From CAVHXA01 sp963639765 (GTDB lineage: Bacteria; Bacillota; Clostridia; Oscillospirales; Oscillospiraceae), in NCBI GenBank assembly GCA_963639765.1, contig CAVHXA010000006.1:1-64000 (forward strand): DNA of 64,000 nucleotides. The letters are read 5' to 3'. Made by a program: the position numbers and the translations under genes. Shown piece after piece: positions 61,919-64,000 of this stretch. Numbering within the stretch: position 1 is the stretch's first letter; each line of letters starts with the position of its first letter. Below the pieces are notes generated by a model. It saw nothing but the letters and a program-made list of their open reading frames with translations. It did no database searches and was not told the DNA's origin.

Positions 61919-63148
61919 ATGACCGTAACCCAACGCTTTTTGAGGTATGTGCAAATTGATACCGAATCCGACCCCGCCAACGAAGAATTCACTCCGTCGA
62001 CAAAGAAACAGTTTGATCTGGCGCAAATATTGAAAAAAGAACTGGAGGACCTGGGAGCTGCAGATGTTCTGCTGGACGAGCACTGTTATCTCTATGCCTC
62101 TGTTCCGGCAGCACCCGGATATGAGAATGCTCCCTGTCTTGCCTTTATCAGCCACATGGACACCGCACCGGACTTTACCGGAAAAAATGTCCGTCCGCAG
62201 CTTATCGAAAACTATGACGGCAGGGACGTAACCCTTGGAAGCAGCGGAAGAATTCTGTCTGTTTCGGACTTTCCGCATCTGGCCGGTCTGGCCGGACGTA
62301 CGCTGATCACAAGCGACGGAACCACACTTCTCGGTGCGGACGACAAGGCCGGAGTAGCTGAAATCATGACCCTGGCAGACCGTCTGCTGCACGGTGACAC
62401 CCCTCACGGAAGGGTCAGTATCTGCTTTACACCCGACGAAGAAATCGGAAACGGTGTGAAATGTATTGATCTCACCCGCCTGAATGCGGACTTTGGCTAT
62501 ACCCTCGACGGCGGACCGGAGGGTGAGGTTGTGTATGAAAACTTCAACGCAGCGTCAGCAGAAATTGATATCCGCGGCCGAAGCATTCATCCCGGTGACG
62601 CAAAGGGCCTGATGGTTAATGCCGCACTTGTTGCAGCCGAGCTGAATGCAATGCTTCCGTCTTCTCAGGTTCCGTCACTGACCGAGGGATACGAAGGCTT
62701 TTATCACATGACGCAGATCAAAGGCGATGTAGACAGTGCGCACATGCAATATATCATACGGGATCATGACGCAGGCTGTTTTGAAGCGAAAAAGAAAACC
62801 ATGATCCAGATTGTAAAGGTTTTGAATGAAAAATACGGAGAGGATACCGTCCGGCTTTCTGTTCGTGATCAGTATAAAAACATGGTTGAGCAGATAAAGC
62901 CATGCATGCATCTTGTTGAACGTGCAAGGGACGCCACCAGGGCAGCCGGGCTTGAGCCCGGAGAGCTGCCGATTCGCGGCGGCACCGACGGTGCGACACT
63001 CAGCTATATGGGACTTCCGTGTCCAAATCTTGGCACCGGCGGCTACGCCTTTCACGGTCCATATGAGCACATTACATCCGAGGGAATGGAATTGTGCGTC
63101 CGGATTGCATTGAACCTGGTCGAACGCTACGCCACGGATCCGGTATAA
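61919..63148 (+). CDS. pepT: Peptidase T (tripeptide aminopeptidase)
   Basis: This 409-residue M20 family zinc peptidase removes the N-terminal residue from tripeptides in the cytoplasm. Visible zinc-site motifs are SHMDTAPD (His79, Asp81), GADDKAGVAE (Asp141) and TPDEEIGNG (Glu174/Glu175). The dimerisation domain carries IDIRGRSIHPGDAKG, and the C-terminus has RGGTDGATLSYMGLPCPN. The length matches PepT. The start ATG follows AAAGGA at eight bases; the longer frame to 61754 lacks family similarity. Confidence 0.96.
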   Translation: MTVTQRFLRYVQIDTESDPANEEFTPSTKKQFDLAQILKKELEDLGAADVLLDEHCYLYASVPAAPGYENAPCLAFISHMDTAPDFTGKNVRPQLIENYDGRDVTLGSSGRILSVSDFPHLAGLAGRTLITSDGTTLLGADDKAGVAEIMTLADRLLHGDTPHGRVSICFTPDEEIGNGVKCIDLTRLNADFGYTLDGGPEGEVVYENFNAASAEIDIRGRSIHPGDAKGLMVNAALVAAELNAMLPSSQVPSLTEGYEGFYHMTQIKGDVDSAHMQYIIRDHDAGCFEAKKKTMIQIVKVLNEKYGEDTVRLSVRDQYKNMVEQIKPCMHLVERARDATRAAGLEPGELPIRGGTDGATLSYMGLPCPNLGTGGYAFHGPYEHITSEGMELCVRIALNLVERYATDPV

Positions 63149-63168
63149 AGGAGCCGGCGCCGAAGCTT

Positions 63169-63648
63169 TTATTTATATGCGTCAATCATTCGGTCCATAT
63201 CCCGCTCGCGGTAGCCATGCCACATTTCTCCGAGCTCATCGATTTCGAGATTTCGTCGTTTCATATCGTGCCAGCCCCAATCATACAGCTGATCCAGAAT
63301 CGGTATCAGATTCCGTCCGCTCTCTGTCAGCCGATACTCCGTTCTTGGCGGGGTGGTATCCAATACCGTCCGTGTAACCAGACCGTCCTGCTCGAGCTCG
63401 CGCAGATTCTGACTCAGTACCTTTTCTGTGATGGGAAGCTGCCTGGTAAAGCGGGCAAAGTTTGTGGCCTCGCCGGCATCGAAAACCATAGCATGCAGCA
63501 GGTATGGCTTCCATCGTCCGAACGCCACACGACGTATGTAGTTGTAGGGATCTTTCTGGATGTCAAAATCGGGATTCTTCTGAACCATTGCCCACAAGCT
63601 CCTTGTATGGATTAAAGCTCCGGTTTGTTCCCCGGCCGTCTTTTGCAT
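63169..63648 (-). CDS. HxlR-type winged-helix transcriptional regulator
   Basis: This 159-residue protein has the HxlR winged helix in its middle: RRVAFGRWKPYLLHAM, FARFTRQLPITEKVLSQNLRELEQDGLV and the wing RTVLDTTPPRTEYRLTESGRNLIPIL. An N-terminal extension of about 40 residues precedes the domain and is longer than usual. The start could be ATG at 63648 or GTG at 63657. A leftward TATAAT lies so close that the mRNA leader would be about 3-12 bases. It converges on pepT with 20 bases between stops and no visible terminator. Its target is unknown; the divergent gene is the nearest candidate. Confidence 0.85.
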   Translation of the reverse strand: MQKTAGEQTGALIHTRSLWAMVQKNPDFDIQKDPYNYIRRVAFGRWKPYLLHAMVFDAGEATNFARFTRQLPITEKVLSQNLRELEQDGLVTRTVLDTTPPRTEYRLTESGRNLIPILDQLYDWGWHDMKRRNLEIDELGEMWHGYRERDMDRMIDAYK

Positions 63649-63666
63649 GGAGTCCACTGTCTCAAT

Positions 63667-63672
63667 ATTATA
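63667..63672 (-). promoter_or_regulatory. Extended -10 for the HxlR regulator
   Basis: Read leftward, the sequence is TGC-TATAAT. I see no good -35. The predicted transcription start falls near 63660, almost at the start codon. Confidence 0.55.
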
Positions 63673-63697
63673 GCATGCTGCTTCGGGCAGAAATCCC

Positions 63698-63726
63698 TTG
63701 TCCGCGAAGAGACAGCGTGTTATAAT
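63698..63726 (+). promoter_or_regulatory. Promoter for the right-edge partial gene
   Basis: TTGTCC and consensus TATAAT are 17 bases apart, 36 bases before the ATG. It diverges from the HxlR promoter about 25 bases to its left. Confidence 0.65.
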
Positions 63727-63762
63727 GTTGGGGATTTTTCAGGCAAAGAAAGGGTATAAAAC

Positions 63763-64000
63763 ATGGCACAGCTGGTTTATGACAAAACGGGTCGGCTTCT
63801 GTTCACAAAGCAGATGAAGCAGGAATATACGGTACTCATTCCGCAGATGCTTCCGGTTCACTTTGGAATGCTTTGCAAATGCCTGCAGCTTGAGGGACTG
63901 CATGTGCAGATGCTCAATACGGAGCACAGGGCAATTGTGGATACGGGGCTGAAATATGTCCACAACGACACCTGCTATCCGGCACTTCTGGTCATCGGAC
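63763..64000 (+). CDS. CoA-dehydratase activator-type protein, partial (N-terminus)
   Basis: The first 79 residues of a gene that runs off the window are visible. The segments YTVLIPQMLPVHFGML, AIVDTGLKYVHNDTCYPALLVIG resemble the component of 2-hydroxyacyl-CoA dehydratase activator proteins that follows the ATPase module (DUF2229-type). There the usual pattern is IPQM-x-P-h-H, then DxGLKYVNNDxCYP with a conserved Cys. Such proteins accompany radical CoA dehydratases of amino-acid fermenters. Identification rests on a short stretch. The start ATG has AAAGGG upstream. Confidence 0.65.
   Translation, partial: MAQLVYDKTGRLLFTKQMKQEYTVLIPQMLPVHFGMLCKCLQLEGLHVQMLNTEHRAIVDTGLKYVHNDTCYPALLVIG

Overview
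This window is a stretch of chromosome from a high-GC member of the Firmicutes, most likely class Clostridia and plausibly the Oscillospiraceae/Ruminococcaceae side. That placement is inferred. It rests on Gram-positive regulation (a T-box, a lysine riboswitch, intrinsic terminators, TTGACA-17-TATAAT promoters), RNase J, a primary sigma factor, a PheB-type ACT protein beside hom, an S-layer-anchored surface protein, many lipoprotein substrate-binding proteins, a partial CoA-dehydratase activator gene at the right edge, and frequent GTG/TTG starts with strong Shine-Dalgarno sequences. I see no phage, transposase, CRISPR array, rRNA or tRNA. The only stable RNA I am sure of is tmRNA.

Layout. 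1-3.5 kb: a tryptophan-specific T-box followed by a TrpXYZ-type ABC importer. 3.5-6.7 kb (minus): a secreted beta-helix protein with stalk domains and a PhlG/phloretin-hydrolase-like enzyme. 6.9-11.2 kb: a lysine riboswitch with terminator, then an amino-acid ABC importer (binding protein, permease, ATPase) and an unusual Nudix-hydroxyacyl-CoA dehydrogenase fusion in the same transcription unit. 11.4-20.1 kb: NlpC/P60 hydrolase, rpoD (minus), a TSCPD protein, guaB, an ABC-F protein and an old-yellow-enzyme family oxidoreductase. 20.4-30.2 kb: a 1243-residue SLH surface protein, a membrane-anchored parvulin-like protein, brnQ, an RluA-type pseudouridine synthase and an orphan binding lipoprotein. 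30.3-36.6 kb (minus): niaR, pncB, uppP and a tandem pair of MutS-like ATPases.

36.6-47 kb: gamma-carbonic anhydrase, two small or membrane proteins, a DUF362 ferredoxin-like protein, a flavodoxin-fold reductase and a lipoprotein with an 18-nt tandem repeat. These are followed by a leftward block recG, gpmI, smpB, cyclophilin and ssrA (tmRNA). 47.4-53 kb: rpsT, an EamA exporter, a zinc-ribbon membrane protein, secG, prfB, a YbaK-type deacylase and a second RluA-type synthase. 53-56.1 kb: the overlapping pheB-hom-lysC operon. 56.2-64 kb: a MarR regulator, RNase J behind an apparent leader terminator, a hairpin-rich intergenic repeat, a second orphan binding lipoprotein, pepT, an HxlR regulator and a partial CoA-dehydratase activator-type gene.

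The main themes are amino-acid acquisition under RNA control (Trp T-box, Lys riboswitch, BrnQ, PepT, aspartate-family biosynthesis), trans-translation and translation quality control (ssrA, smpB, prfB, YbaK), and cell-surface proteins sharing Gly/Pro/Met-rich tracts. The most unusual items are the lysine-riboswitch-controlled Nudix-dehydrogenase fusion, the Gly/Pro-rich tracts shared by three unrelated proteins, the tandem MutS-like ATPases with an altered Walker B motif, and a dispersed intergenic repeat family just downstream of genes.
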